Translations under genes and position numbers: made by a program | Assembly: GCF_049331405.1 (NCBI RefSeq) | Contig: NZ_CP186274.1 | Location: 7,874,001 to 7,938,000 of the forward strand | Source of the DNA: PoT sp049331405 | Lineage (GTDB): Bacteria > Planctomycetota > Planctomycetia > Isosphaerales > Isosphaeraceae | DNA length: 64,000 bases | Direction of reading: 5' to 3' | The notes under the pieces: generated by a model | The model's input: only the letters and a program-made list of their open reading frames with translations | The model's database searches: none | What the model was told of the DNA's origin: nothing | Part shown: in pieces, positions 43,465 to 51,398 of the stretch | Layout of the letters: each line of letters opens with the position of its first letter | How positions within the stretch are numbered: position 1 is the stretch's first letter

Positions 43465-43536
43465 TGGGCCGGGGGGCGCTCGAATCCCCGTCTGCGGTGT
43501 TTCAAACCGCCGCTACGCCATCTCAGCTACCGACCC
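43465..43536 (-). tRNA. tRNA-Phe (GAA)
   Basis: First gene of the array. Acceptor GGGTCGG/CCGGCCC, discriminator A, loop TTGAAAC. The T stem has an A-G mismatch next to the loop TTCGAGC. Confidence 0.85.
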
Positions 43537-43544
43537 GTGCCAAG

Positions 43545-43578
43545 AAAAAGGCCCGGTGTCCTCGGGACACCGGGCCTT
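43545..43578 (-). terminator. Terminator-like hairpin just upstream of the tRNA array
   Basis: A perfect 14-bp stem (43548-43561 with 43565-43578) with loop TCG on the plus strand is followed on the minus strand by TTTTT and, nine bases later, by tRNA-Phe. It would end a transcript entering the array, so it is either the terminator of an upstream RNA or an attenuator of the array itself. Confidence 0.8.
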
Positions 43579-43992
43579 GAGCCACCACGAAGATGGGTGC
43601 GGCCGAGTGTCACCAGGGATTAGGATCGAGGTCGTACGAAGTCGCAGGACGGAGGCTGGAAATCCAACCTAGCATCTGCGGGCTTCGATATCGTTCATTG
43701 AAAAACGTCACGATAACCTCGTTATTGCTGGGATCTTGATGATTGCCGAGCGAGTTGTTGACTCATGTTTTGGTGTCAATCACCCGCTTACACCCATAGA
43801 GACGCGCCTCGCCTCGATGATGTTCGCGCGAATTCGAGGATTTCTCGAATCGACGTTTGAGACTATAAGCCGGGCCCGCCCAAGCCCGGATGTTCTCGAT
43901 GGATAGGCTGTAAGAGTCGCGGTGATTACGTCATAATTTCGAGGATTCGCGGGCTCGCCGCGATCCTGCCTCCCGGCGCATCGAGAGAGACC
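43579..43992. other. Leader region of the tRNA array, no gene seen
   Basis: No coding frame is supportable. On the minus strand TTGACA occurs at 43778-43773 as a perfect -35 hexamer, but no good -10 follows at 16-18 bases. This region should hold the array's promoter and the VanZ promoter. Confidence 0.4.
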
Positions 43993-44385
43993 ATGCCGAA
44001 CTCAAAAGCAGTCGCAATAGCCTGGACGGTCTTCATGCTGATCCTCATCTGGATTCCAGGACACTGGTTCAACATGGTGGAAGACAATGTCCCGGGGCCA
44101 TACTTCTCCCTGGACAAGGTCATCCACTTCAGCCTCTTCATGTTCTTCGGCTTCTTCTGGACGAGGACCGCTCCGGACCTGCGACGGATCCTGCCTGTCC
44201 TATTGGTCGGTATCTTTCTGGCCGTCGTGAGCGAACTGGTTCAGGGGCTCCCGGCAATCAAGCGCGATCCAGACAAGATGGATGCCCTCGCCGATGTGCT
44301 CGGTTTGTTCGCGGGCGTATTGTTGCAACTCGGCTGGGTGGGTTTTCGAAATCGAACGAAGTCCGTCGAGGCCGGCACTTCTTGA
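43993..44385 (+). CDS. VanZ-like membrane protein
   Basis: A 130-residue protein with four hydrophobic helices (about 7-22, 42-58, 65-82 and 98-118). VanZ-like features are FSLDKVIHFSLFMFFGFFW, with the conserved D-K-x-x-H at the start of helix 2, and SELVQGLPAIKRDPDKMDALADVLG, matching the family's E..Q.....R..d..D...N..G. The family is named from teicoplanin resistance, but most members have unknown cell-envelope roles. No resistance genes are nearby. A ribosome-binding GAGAGA precedes the ATG. Confidence 0.85.
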   Translation: MPNSKAVAIAWTVFMLILIWIPGHWFNMVEDNVPGPYFSLDKVIHFSLFMFFGFFWTRTAPDLRRILPVLLVGIFLAVVSELVQGLPAIKRDPDKMDALADVLGLFAGVLLQLGWVGFRNRTKSVEAGTS

Positions 44386-44649
44386 CGGACGTGTCAATCC
44401 TGTGATGACGCGACCCACTCAGACTTGATTTTCGGAAGCCGTAATTGTTCGCAAACCAATCCGATGAGCCGACGACGGCCGCTTCCGGTAGATTGATCTC
44501 TTAAATTCCTGCCTCAATCGCAGCAAAACCTTCCCAGTCAAAACACTCTCTGCGTCCGATAAAAGCCACCGCGTGACGGAAATGACAAATTCGAGGGGTA
44601 TCTGCCAAAAAGGCAGAAACCCAAACGTCACTCACCCCACCTCTCAAAT

Positions 44650-44678
44650 CCTAAATCGATTACTCATTACGATTTAGG
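44650..44678. promoter_or_regulatory. Inverted repeat upstream of groEL1
   Basis: CCTAAATCG and CGATTTAGG form 9-bp arms with an 11-base spacer, about 150 bases upstream of groEL1. It has the arrangement of a dyad operator but not the CIRCE sequence (TTAGCACTC...). A smaller hairpin, TCTGCC/GGCAGA, lies near 44600. The rest of 44386-44826 holds no gene. Confidence 0.45.
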
Positions 44679-44826
44679 GATCAATACAGGCATCGGTACA
44701 CGAGTTGCAAATCAAGGGTGCGAGAACTCACCGAAACGGGTGCGTGCGTTAGCGGTTGCCCTTGTGTCGTTGGCGGCGCGAGGGTGAACGACGACGACAA
44801 TTGTGAGCGTCGAAGGAGAATTCACC

Positions 44827-46503
44827 GTGGCGAAGATGTTGGCCTACGATGAGGAGGCCCGCCAGAAGCTGGCGAATGGCGTGTCCAAGCTGGCTCGGGC
44901 TGTCCGAAGCACCTTGGGTCCGCGCGGCCGCAACGCCGTCATCGATAAGGGCTGGGGGAGCCCGACCGTCACCAAGGATGGCGTGACCGTGGCCGAGGAG
45001 ATCGAGCTGACCGACCCTTATGAAAATATGGGTGCGCAGCTCGTCAAGGAAGCCGCCAGCAAGACCTCCGACGCCGCGGGCGACGGCACGACCACGGCCA
45101 CCGTCCTGGCCGAGGCCATCTACAAGGAAGGCCTCCGGGCCCTGGCCGCCGGCGCCGACCCGATGGGCCTGAAGCGCGGCATCGACAAGGCGGTTGCCGC
45201 CGTCGTCGAGCACGTCAAGGGCCAGTCCAAGAAGGTCTCCGGCAAGAAGGAGATCACCGAGGTCGCCGCCATCGCCTCGAACAATGACAAGGTCATCGGC
45301 GAGAAGCTGGCCGACGCGTTCGAGAAGGTCGGCACCGACGGAGTCATCACCGTCGAGGAAGGCAAGGGATTCGAGACCAGCGTCGACGTCGTCGAGGGCA
45401 TGCAGTTCGACCGCGGCTATCTCTCGGCACACTTCGTCACCGACCAGGATCGCATGGAAGTCGTCCTCGACGACGTCTACCTCCTGATCTACGAGGAGAA
45501 GATCAGCTCCCCGCAGAAGCTGATCCCGGTCCTCGAGCTGATCGCCCGGGCCAACAAGCCGCTCCTGATCATCGCCGAGGACGTCGAAGGCGAAGCCCTC
45601 GCGACTCTCGTCGTGAACAAGCTCCGCGGCATCCTCAAGGTCGCCGCCGTCAAGGCGCCCGGCTACGGCGATCGCCGCAAGGCCATGCTCGGCGACATCG
45701 CCGTGCTGACCGGCGGCAAGCCCATCTTCAAGGACCTCGGCGTCGAGCTCGACGGCGTCCAGCTCACCGACCTCGGCCGCGCCCGCAAGGTCACGATCAG
45801 CAGCGAGAATACGACCATCGTCGAGGGTGCCGGCACCCAGGACGAGCTCAAGGGTCGGACCGAGCTGATCCGCCGCGAGATCACCCAGACCGATAGCGAG
45901 TACGACCGCGAGAAGCTCCAGGAGCGTCTCGCCAAGCTCGCCGGCGGCGTGGCCCAGATCAACGTCGGTGCCGCGACCGAGACCGAGATGAAGGAGCGGA
46001 AGGCCCTCGTCGAGGACGCCCTTCACGCCACCCGTGCCGCGATCGAAGAAGGCGTCGTCCCCGGCGGCGGCACGGCCCTGATCCGTGCGGCCTCGGCCCT
46101 CGACGCGCTGAAGCTGACCGGCGACGAGGCCCTGGGCGTCGCGATCATCCGTCGCGCCCTCGAGCAGCCCGCCCGATCAATCGCCGAGAACGCCGGCATC
46201 GACGGCTCGGTCGTCGTCAACAAGATCCAGAAGTCGAAGGAAACCAATTTCGGCTACAACGCCGAGAACGGCACCTGGGGCGACATGCTCGCCGCGGGCA
46301 TTGTCGACCCTGCCAAGGTGACGCGCTCTGCCCTGCAGAACGCCGCCTCGGTCGCCGGCCTGCTCCTCACCACCGAAGCCATCATCTGCGAGCCCAAGAA
46401 GAAAGCCGAAGCGGCGGGTCATCACGATGACCACGGCGGTGGCATGGGCGGGATGGGTGGCATGGGCGGGATGGGTGGCATGGGCGGAATGGGGATGATG
46501 TAA
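44827..46503 (+). CDS. groEL1: Chaperonin GroEL, copy 1, with Gly-Gly-Met tail
   Basis: GroEL folds proteins in an ATP-driven double ring with GroES. The 558-residue protein starts at GTG 44827 (VAKMLAYDEEARQ), with AAGGAGA upstream. Diagnostic stretches are STLGPRGRNAVIDK, DGVTVAEEIEL, GDGTTTATVLAEAI, VKAPGYGDRRKAML and EEGVVPGGGTAL. The C-terminus has an extended GGM repeat (six GGM units after HHDDHGG), the normal flexible tail. It precedes groES, a reversed order relative to the standard groES-groEL operon. The leader is long (440 bases), with a dyad that could be regulatory. Confidence 0.97.
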   Translation: MAKMLAYDEEARQKLANGVSKLARAVRSTLGPRGRNAVIDKGWGSPTVTKDGVTVAEEIELTDPYENMGAQLVKEAASKTSDAAGDGTTTATVLAEAIYKEGLRALAAGADPMGLKRGIDKAVAAVVEHVKGQSKKVSGKKEITEVAAIASNNDKVIGEKLADAFEKVGTDGVITVEEGKGFETSVDVVEGMQFDRGYLSAHFVTDQDRMEVVLDDVYLLIYEEKISSPQKLIPVLELIARANKPLLIIAEDVEGEALATLVVNKLRGILKVAAVKAPGYGDRRKAMLGDIAVLTGGKPIFKDLGVELDGVQLTDLGRARKVTISSENTTIVEGAGTQDELKGRTELIRREITQTDSEYDREKLQERLAKLAGGVAQINVGAATETEMKERKALVEDALHATRAAIEEGVVPGGGTALIRAASALDALKLTGDEALGVAIIRRALEQPARSIAENAGIDGSVVVNKIQKSKETNFGYNAENGTWGDMLAAGIVDPAKVTRSALQNAASVAGLLLTTEAIICEPKKKAEAAGHHDDHGGGMGGMGGMGGMGGMGGMGMM

Positions 46504-46610
46504 TCTCCTCACCTTCGTCATCTTGTTGAATACGGTTGCGATTCTATACCAGAGAGCCGGCTCCCGCGAAGGGAGCCGCCTTGGAACGAACAGAGATAAG
46601 GATAGTTCCG

Positions 46611-46910
46611 ATGGCCAGCATCAAGATTCGTCCGCTCGAAGATCGCGTTGTGATCAAGCAGATTGAGGCCGAAGAAAAGACGGCCGGCGGTATCGTGCTC
46701 CCGGACACCGCCAAGGAAAAGCCCCAGCGCGGCCTCGTCGTCGCCGTGGGTCCTGGCAAGCTCCTCGACTCCGGCGAGCGCGCCACGATCGGCGTCGTCG
46801 AAGGCGATGAGGTCCTCTTCGGCAAGTACTCCGGCACCGAGATCAAGGTGGACGGCGAAGAGATCAAGATCCTCCGCGAAACCGACATCCTCGCGAAGAT
46901 CGTCAAGTAA
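46611..46910 (+). CDS. groES: Co-chaperonin GroES
   Basis: The 99-residue GroES caps the GroEL ring. The start is ATG 46611 (MASIKIRPLEDRVVI), with AAGGA about 6 bases upstream. The mobile loop EAEEKTAGGIVLPDTAKEK and the terminal strand READY form ILRETDILAKIVK are typical. It sits between two groEL genes, 107 bases after groEL1 and 217 bases before groEL2. A small hairpin (46937-46956) follows, without a T-run. Confidence 0.97.
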   Translation: MASIKIRPLEDRVVIKQIEAEEKTAGGIVLPDTAKEKPQRGLVVAVGPGKLLDSGERATIGVVEGDEVLFGKYSGTEIKVDGEEIKILRETDILAKIVK

Positions 46911-47127
46911 TCCGCCTCCGCGTTCTCGACCCTCGGCGCCCGACAATTCTCGGGCGTCTGGGGTGGGATCTCGCTTTCCCGGATGGTCTCGAGCGAGCGA
47001 CGGTGCCAACCGAGTTGCCTTGGGGTTTGAGCCCTCGATACGGCCTCCCCTCCTCGATTCTTTCGGGCGACACCGTCCCACTTTCCGCACACATAGCACA
47101 CCGCATCTCGCAGTAGGGGGAGTTCTC

Positions 47128-48753
47128 GTGGCAAAGCAACTGCTCTTTTCCGACGCCGCTCGCCGCAAGATGCTTGATGGCGTCGACATCCTGGCCCATG
47201 CCGTGGGCACGACGCTCGGGCCGACCGGGCGTAACGTCATCTTGAGCAAGTCCTTCGGTGGCCCGAACGTCACCAAGGACGGCGTCACCGTCTCGAAGGA
47301 AATCGAGCTGGCCGACCCGTTCGAAAACATGGGCGCCAAGCTCGTCAACGTCGTGGCATCGAAGACGTCGGACGTCGCCGGCGATGGCACGACCACGGCC
47401 ACCATCCTGGCCCGCGCCATCTTCCGCGAAGGCCTCCGCAACATCACCTCGGGTGCCAATCCGACGGCGGTCCGTCGAGGGATCGACAAGGCGGTCGAAG
47501 CCGCCGTCACCGAGCTCCGCGATAAGATCTCCCGGCCGGTTTCCAAGAAAGAGGAGATCGCCCAGGTCGGCACCATCTCCGCGAACAACGACCCCACGAT
47601 CGGCGAGATGCTCGCCGATGCGGTCGAGCGAGTTGGCCGCGACGGTGTGATCACCGTCGAGGAAGGTAAGACCGCCAGCACGACGCTCGAGTTCGTCGAG
47701 GGCATGCAGTTCGACAAGGGGTATCTCTCCCCTTACTTCGTCACCAGCCCCACGACGATGGAAGTCATCTTCGACGACGCCCTGATCCTCCTCCACGAGA
47801 AGAAGATCAGCAGCCTCCGCGAGATGATCCCCCTCCTCGAGCAGGTGGCCCAGTCGGGCAAGCCGCTCCTGATCATCGCCGAGGATGTTGACGGCGAAGC
47901 CCTCGCGGCCCTCGTCGTGAACAAGCTCCGCGGCGTCCTGAACATCGCGGCGGTCAAGGCCCCCGGCTTCGGCGATCGCCGCAAGGCGATGCTGGGCGAC
48001 ATGGCCATCCTGACCGGCGGCACGGTCATCAGCGAAGACCTCGGCCTCAAGCTCGAGAAGCTCACGCTCAAGGAGCTGGGCCGGGCCAAGCAGGTCAAGG
48101 TCAACAAGGACAGCACCACCTTGATCCAGGGTGCCGGCAGCAAGGCCGACATCCAGAAGCGGATCGACCAGCTCCGCCGCCAGATCGAAGAGACCGAGAG
48201 CGAGTACGACAAGGAGAAGTTCCAGGAGCGGCTCGCCAAGCTCTCCGGGGGCGTCGCCCTGATCAACGTTGGCGCCGCGACCGAAGCCGCCATGAAGGAG
48301 ACCAAGGCCCGCGTCGAAGACGCCCTCCACGCGACGCGAGCCGCGGCCGAGGAAGGCATCGTCCCGGGCGGCGGCACCGCCCTGCTCCGCGTCGCCCCGG
48401 CCGTCCAGAAGGTCTATGAGGAACTGTCCGGCGACGAGAAGCTCGGCGCCGCCATCATCCTCCGGGCCCTGGAAGAGCCGGTCCGCCACATCTCCTCGAA
48501 CTCCGGCTTCGACGGCGGCGTCGTCGCCGACGAGGTCAAGAGCCGTGAAGGCTCGGTTGGCTTCAACGCGAACTCCGGCGAATACGTCGACATGTTCGCA
48601 GCCGGCATCGTCGACCCGACCAAGGTCACCCGCTCTGCCCTGCAGAACGCGGCCTCGATCGCGGCCCTGATGCTCACCACCGAGGCCATGATCACGAACA
48701 TCCAGGACGACGAGAAGGACAACGCTCCTCGCGCCGAAGGTTCGGTCCGCTAA
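47128..48753 (+). CDS. groEL2: Chaperonin GroEL, copy 2, without GGM tail
   Basis: A second GroEL of 541 residues, starting at GTG 47128 (VAKQLLFSDAARRK), with GGGGGAG about 6 bases upstream. It has the complete GroEL signature set: GTTLGPTGRNVIL, KDGVTVSKEIEL, GDGTTTATILARAI, VKAPGFGDRRKAML and EEGIVPGGGTALL. The C-terminus ends NIQDDEKDNAPRAEGSVR, without the GGM tail of copy 1. Such copies often have specialised clients or expression. An intrinsic terminator follows. The frame is open further upstream, but those residues overlap groES and are not GroEL-like. Confidence 0.96.
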   Translation: MAKQLLFSDAARRKMLDGVDILAHAVGTTLGPTGRNVILSKSFGGPNVTKDGVTVSKEIELADPFENMGAKLVNVVASKTSDVAGDGTTTATILARAIFREGLRNITSGANPTAVRRGIDKAVEAAVTELRDKISRPVSKKEEIAQVGTISANNDPTIGEMLADAVERVGRDGVITVEEGKTASTTLEFVEGMQFDKGYLSPYFVTSPTTMEVIFDDALILLHEKKISSLREMIPLLEQVAQSGKPLLIIAEDVDGEALAALVVNKLRGVLNIAAVKAPGFGDRRKAMLGDMAILTGGTVISEDLGLKLEKLTLKELGRAKQVKVNKDSTTLIQGAGSKADIQKRIDQLRRQIEETESEYDKEKFQERLAKLSGGVALINVGAATEAAMKETKARVEDALHATRAAAEEGIVPGGGTALLRVAPAVQKVYEELSGDEKLGAAIILRALEEPVRHISSNSGFDGGVVADEVKSREGSVGFNANSGEYVDMFAAGIVDPTKVTRSALQNAASIAALMLTTEAMITNIQDDEKDNAPRAEGSVR

Positions 48754-48768
48754 GACCGTTTCCGAATC

Positions 48769-48812
48769 GAGGGCCGGGTTCGGACAGGGCTGTCCACCCG
48801 GCCTCTTTTTTT
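48769..48812 (+). terminator. Intrinsic terminator after groEL2
   Basis: A GC-rich nested stem (GAGG-CCGGGT with ACCCGGCCTC and inner GGACAG/CTGTCC) is followed by seven T. It closes the groEL1-groES-groEL2 unit. Confidence 0.9.
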
Positions 48813-49011
48813 GAGCCGCCCAATCAACGAAGCGCACCCACGAACCAATATCAATCGGTTCCGAACGTCCAGCATCCGTTCGAAGTTACTTCACCTCGCC
48901 CACATCATCCACACTGGAGGCAGGTCGCTCGGTGCGGTGTCCCGTTTCGGCGAAATATGATATCATTGACACGCCGAAAATGGGCCGAACCCTTGACCTG
49001 CGTGAGACGCC

Positions 49012-50169
49012 ATGCCGATGGCAACAACGAAGCGTGATTACTACGAAGTGCTCGGGCTGAAGCGAGAAGCGACCCCCGAAGAGATCAAAAAAGCCTATCG
49101 GCAACTGGCTCTCAAGAATCACCCCGACAAGAATCCGGGCGATGCGGAGGCGGAGAAACGCTTCAAGGAAGCCGCGGAGGCTTATGAGGTCCTCTCCGAC
49201 CAGGCCAAACGCCAGCGCTACGATCGCTACGGCCACGCGGGCATGGAAGGCGCGGGGGTGCATGATTTCCGCAACGCCGAAGACATCATGTCGGCGTTTA
49301 GCGACATCTTCGGCGGCGGCCTCTTCGGCGACCTCTTCGGGCAGCAGCGCAAACGCGGCCCCAGGCCTGGCCAGGATCTCCTCTACAAACTTGAAATCGA
49401 ACTCGTCGAGGCGGCCCGAGGCACGACCAAGGCGATCGACATCAATCGCCAGGAAGCCTGCGGCGATTGCAAAGGTTCGGGCGCTCGCAAAGGAACCGTT
49501 GCGACCACCTGCAATTACTGCGGCGGTCAGGGTCAGGTCGTGCAGTCGCGTGGGTTCTTCCAGGTGGCCTCGACCTGCCCCTCCTGCGGCGGCGAAGGGG
49601 TCCGCGTGACCGACCCTTGCCCGAGTTGCCGAGGGTCAGGTCGTGTGCCGTCGGTCGCCCACCTCAAGGTGGACGTACCCCCTGGCGTCGAGAGCGGGAT
49701 GTGGCTCCAGCTCCGAGGCCAGGGAGAGCCCGGGGATCCGGGGGCTCCTCGCGGCAATCTACGCATCCAGATCATGGTGCGTAAGCATCCGTTCTTCGAA
49801 CGGAACCGCAACGACCTGCTCTGCCAGGTCCCGATCAGCTTCCCGCAAGCGGCCCTCGGCGCCGACATCGAGGTCCCGACCCTCGACGGCCCCGACCGAC
49901 TCCACGTCCCCAAGGGGACCCAGAGCGGCGAGGTGCTCAAGCTCAAGACGCGAGGAATGCCGGACATCAGCGGCCGAGGCCGGGGCGACCTGCTGATCGA
50001 GGTCATCGTGGAGACCCCTCGCCACCTCAGCGTCCGCCAGGAAGAGCTGCTCCGCGAGCTGGCCGAGATCGAGCACGAGGACGTCAGCCCCAAGCGCAAG
50101 AGCTTCTTCGAAAAGCTCCGAGACTACTTCACCGAGGATGCCGAACCCGGGGAATCCGAGGAATCGTGA
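49012..50169 (+). CDS. dnaJ: Chaperone protein DnaJ
   Basis: DnaJ stimulates DnaK ATPase and presents unfolded substrates. The 385-residue protein has the J domain (about 8-72) with HPD at 37-39, a short G/F region (GGGLFGDLFGQ) and the zinc domain with all four CxxCxGxG repeats: CGDCKGSG, CNYCGGQG, CPSCGGEG and CPSCRGSG. C-terminal substrate domains follow to about 355. An alternative start is the Met at 49018. grpE follows by 45 bases in the same direction; dnaK is not in the window. The GroEL genes lie just upstream with a terminator between. Confidence 0.97.
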   Translation: MPMATTKRDYYEVLGLKREATPEEIKKAYRQLALKNHPDKNPGDAEAEKRFKEAAEAYEVLSDQAKRQRYDRYGHAGMEGAGVHDFRNAEDIMSAFSDIFGGGLFGDLFGQQRKRGPRPGQDLLYKLEIELVEAARGTTKAIDINRQEACGDCKGSGARKGTVATTCNYCGGQGQVVQSRGFFQVASTCPSCGGEGVRVTDPCPSCRGSGRVPSVAHLKVDVPPGVESGMWLQLRGQGEPGDPGAPRGNLRIQIMVRKHPFFERNRNDLLCQVPISFPQAALGADIEVPTLDGPDRLHVPKGTQSGEVLKLKTRGMPDISGRGRGDLLIEVIVETPRHLSVRQEELLRELAEIEHEDVSPKRKSFFEKLRDYFTEDAEPGESEES

Positions 50170-50214
50170 GCCCCGTGATCGCCCTTTCGCATAGTCGACC
50201 AGAAGGATGAGGCC

Positions 50215-50742
50215 ATGAGCGACGCCAACCCTTTCAGCGAGAATCCGCAATCCGAAGGACAGGCGAAGTCGAGCCCCCAGAACGAGGACCTCACCCAGGT
50301 CATTCGTCAGCGGGACGAATACCTCGAGCAACTCCTGCGTAGCAAGGCCGAGTTCGCGAACTATCAGAAGCGCTCGAAAACCCAGGCCGACGCCGACCGA
50401 GCCTATGCCGTCGGATCGCTGGTGAAGGACCTGCTCGACGGCCTCGATAACCTCGAGCGTGCCACCGACGCCTTGCGTGCATCGAGCGTCGCCGGGATCA
50501 CCGAGGGTCTGGACATGGTCCAGAAGCAACTGCTAGCGACCCTCGCCAAGCACGGCGTCGAGCCGATCTCGGCCCTCGGTCAGCCCTTCGACCCGAACGA
50601 GCACGAGGCCCTGACCCAGCAGCAGAGCGCCGAGTATCCCGAAGGGACCGTCGTGGCCGAGCTGAGCAAGGGCTATCGCATCAAGGACCGCGTGCTGCGA
50701 CCGACCAAGGTTGCGGTCTCGATCAAGCCGCTGCCCCACTGA
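50215..50742 (+). CDS. grpE: Nucleotide exchange factor GrpE
   Basis: GrpE promotes ADP release from DnaK. The 175-residue protein has an acidic/Gln-rich unstructured N-terminus (1-40) and the long paired helix (QRDEYLEQLLRSKAEFANYQKR). The C-terminal beta domain ends with GYRIKDRVLRPTKVAVS. It follows dnaJ closely, the order dnaJ-grpE rather than grpE-dnaK-dnaJ, and is co-directional with fmdB and yacG. Confidence 0.96.
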   Translation: MSDANPFSENPQSEGQAKSSPQNEDLTQVIRQRDEYLEQLLRSKAEFANYQKRSKTQADADRAYAVGSLVKDLLDGLDNLERATDALRASSVAGITEGLDMVQKQLLATLAKHGVEPISALGQPFDPNEHEALTQQQSAEYPEGTVVAELSKGYRIKDRVLRPTKVAVSIKPLPH

Positions 50743-50767
50743 CGCTTCGAACGCAAGGCGAAGAGAC

Positions 50768-51073
50768 ATGCCCACCTACGACTACATTTGCGATGCCTGC
50801 GGACACGAGTTCGAGGCGTTTGAATCCATCAAGGCCGACCCCCAGAAGGTCTGCCCGACCTGCAACGAGTCCAAGCTCAGGCGCAAGATCGGTCCGGGAG
50901 CGGCGATCCTCTTCAAAGGCTCCGGCTTCTACCAGACCGACTACCGGAGCGACTCGTACAAGCAGCGTGCGGCCGCCGATAAACCGAGCGACTCGTCCTC
51001 GAGCAAGCCGGCTGAATCTTCGGCTCCGGCCAAGTCCGAATCCCCCAAACCATCGACCGGCGGTTCGAGCTGA
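50768..51073 (+). CDS. FmdB-type zinc-ribbon protein
   Basis: A 101-residue protein with the FmdB zinc ribbon: MPTYDYICDACGHEFE with Cys8/Cys11 and VCPTCNESK with Cys29/Cys32, then LRRKIGPGAAILFKGSGFYQTDY. The family was named as a putative regulator of formamidase and amidase operons, but most members have no known role. The tail (about 65-101) is low-complexity Ser/Pro/Lys. It is 25 bases after grpE and overlaps yacG by one base. Confidence 0.93.
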   Translation: MPTYDYICDACGHEFEAFESIKADPQKVCPTCNESKLRRKIGPGAAILFKGSGFYQTDYRSDSYKQRAAADKPSDSSSSKPAESSAPAKSESPKPSTGGSS

Positions 51074-51279
51074 TGATCCGAGGCCGCTGTCCCACCTGCT
51101 CCAAGGCTTACGAAATCCAGAAGATCGATGATCTTCCCGGATTCCCGTTTTGCTCGGAGCGCTGTCGCCTCATCGACCTGGGACGCTGGGCCGATGGCAC
51201 CTTTGCCATCCCCGTGACTCCGAAGACGAATCCTGACGGGGACAACACCCCGCCCGAGGAAGAGTCCGAAGAGGAATGA
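51073..51279 (+). CDS. yacG: DNA gyrase inhibitor YacG-like zinc protein
   Basis: YacG is a small zinc protein that inhibits DNA gyrase in E. coli. The 68-residue protein has Cys6, Cys9, Cys27 and Cys31 in CPTCSKAYEI and FPFCSERCRLIDLGRW, the family signature, then an acidic tail (DNTPPEEESEEE). It overlaps the fmdB stop by one base (TGATG), which suggests translational coupling. A terminator follows. Confidence 0.92.
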   Translation: MIRGRCPTCSKAYEIQKIDDLPGFPFCSERCRLIDLGRWADGTFAIPVTPKTNPDGDNTPPEEESEEE

Positions 51280-51338
51280 TCTGTAAGGTCGATTCCGCTT
51301 ATGGCCAGGGGTCGCCCATTTAAGGCGATCTTACCAAG

Positions 51339-51376
51339 AGACCCCGTCGAGCCTGTTTCGGCTCGACGGGGTCTTT
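51339..51376. terminator. Bidirectional terminator after yacG
   Basis: A perfect 15-bp stem (51339-51353 with 51360-51374) and a 6-base loop, followed by TTT on plus. On the minus strand it lies 23 bases past the stop of the aldo/keto reductase gene, so it can serve both convergent transcripts. Confidence 0.88.
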
Positions 51377-51398
51377 GCATGTCGCGTCGAGACGCCGA

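Larger units (their letters stand above)
39922..43536 (-). other. tRNA gene array: 31 tRNA-like genes with 31 different anticodons
   Basis: Thirty-one tRNA-like units lie on the minus strand in about 3.6 kb, many only 2-40 bases apart, with one HNH gene between His(GTG) and Trp(CCA). In transcription order: Phe GAA, Glu TTC, a decayed Pro GGG, Pro TGG, Lys TTT, Ile GAT, Lys CTT, Thr CGT, Gly GCC, Pro CGG, Asn GTT, Ser CGA, Gly TCC, Gln TTG, Gln CTG, Leu-like CAG, Asp GTC, Tyr-like GTA, Leu GAG, CAT, Val TAC, Ala TGC, Ser GCT, Arg CCT, Val GAC, Ser GGA, His GTG, Trp CCA, Arg CCG, Arg TCG, Arg GCG. No anticodon is repeated. None encodes CCA. Cys is missing. Each unit was folded by hand. Confidence 0.9.

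Noticed and set aside
39922..43536. A CRISPR-like reading of the regularly spaced GAGTCGAACC repeats
   Set aside because: The repeats are tRNA T arms within foldable tRNA bodies; spacing is irregular and no cas genes are near.
41327..43623. Many plus-strand short frames across the tRNA array with repeated SNPQGSSL/ESNH-like peptides
   Set aside because: The repeats come from the T-arm sequence shared by the tRNAs, not from proteins.
44386..44826. Search for a CIRCE operator upstream of groEL1
   Set aside because: No TTAGCACTC-N9-GAGTGCTAA-like sequence is present; only a different dyad was found.
44749..46026. A 425-codon minus-strand frame opposite groEL1
   Set aside because: It is Asp/Leu/Gly-rich and low in complexity, the typical mirror of groEL codons.
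46903..48837. A 644-codon minus-strand frame opposite groEL2
   Set aside because: Antisense shadow of groEL2, with the same low-complexity composition.
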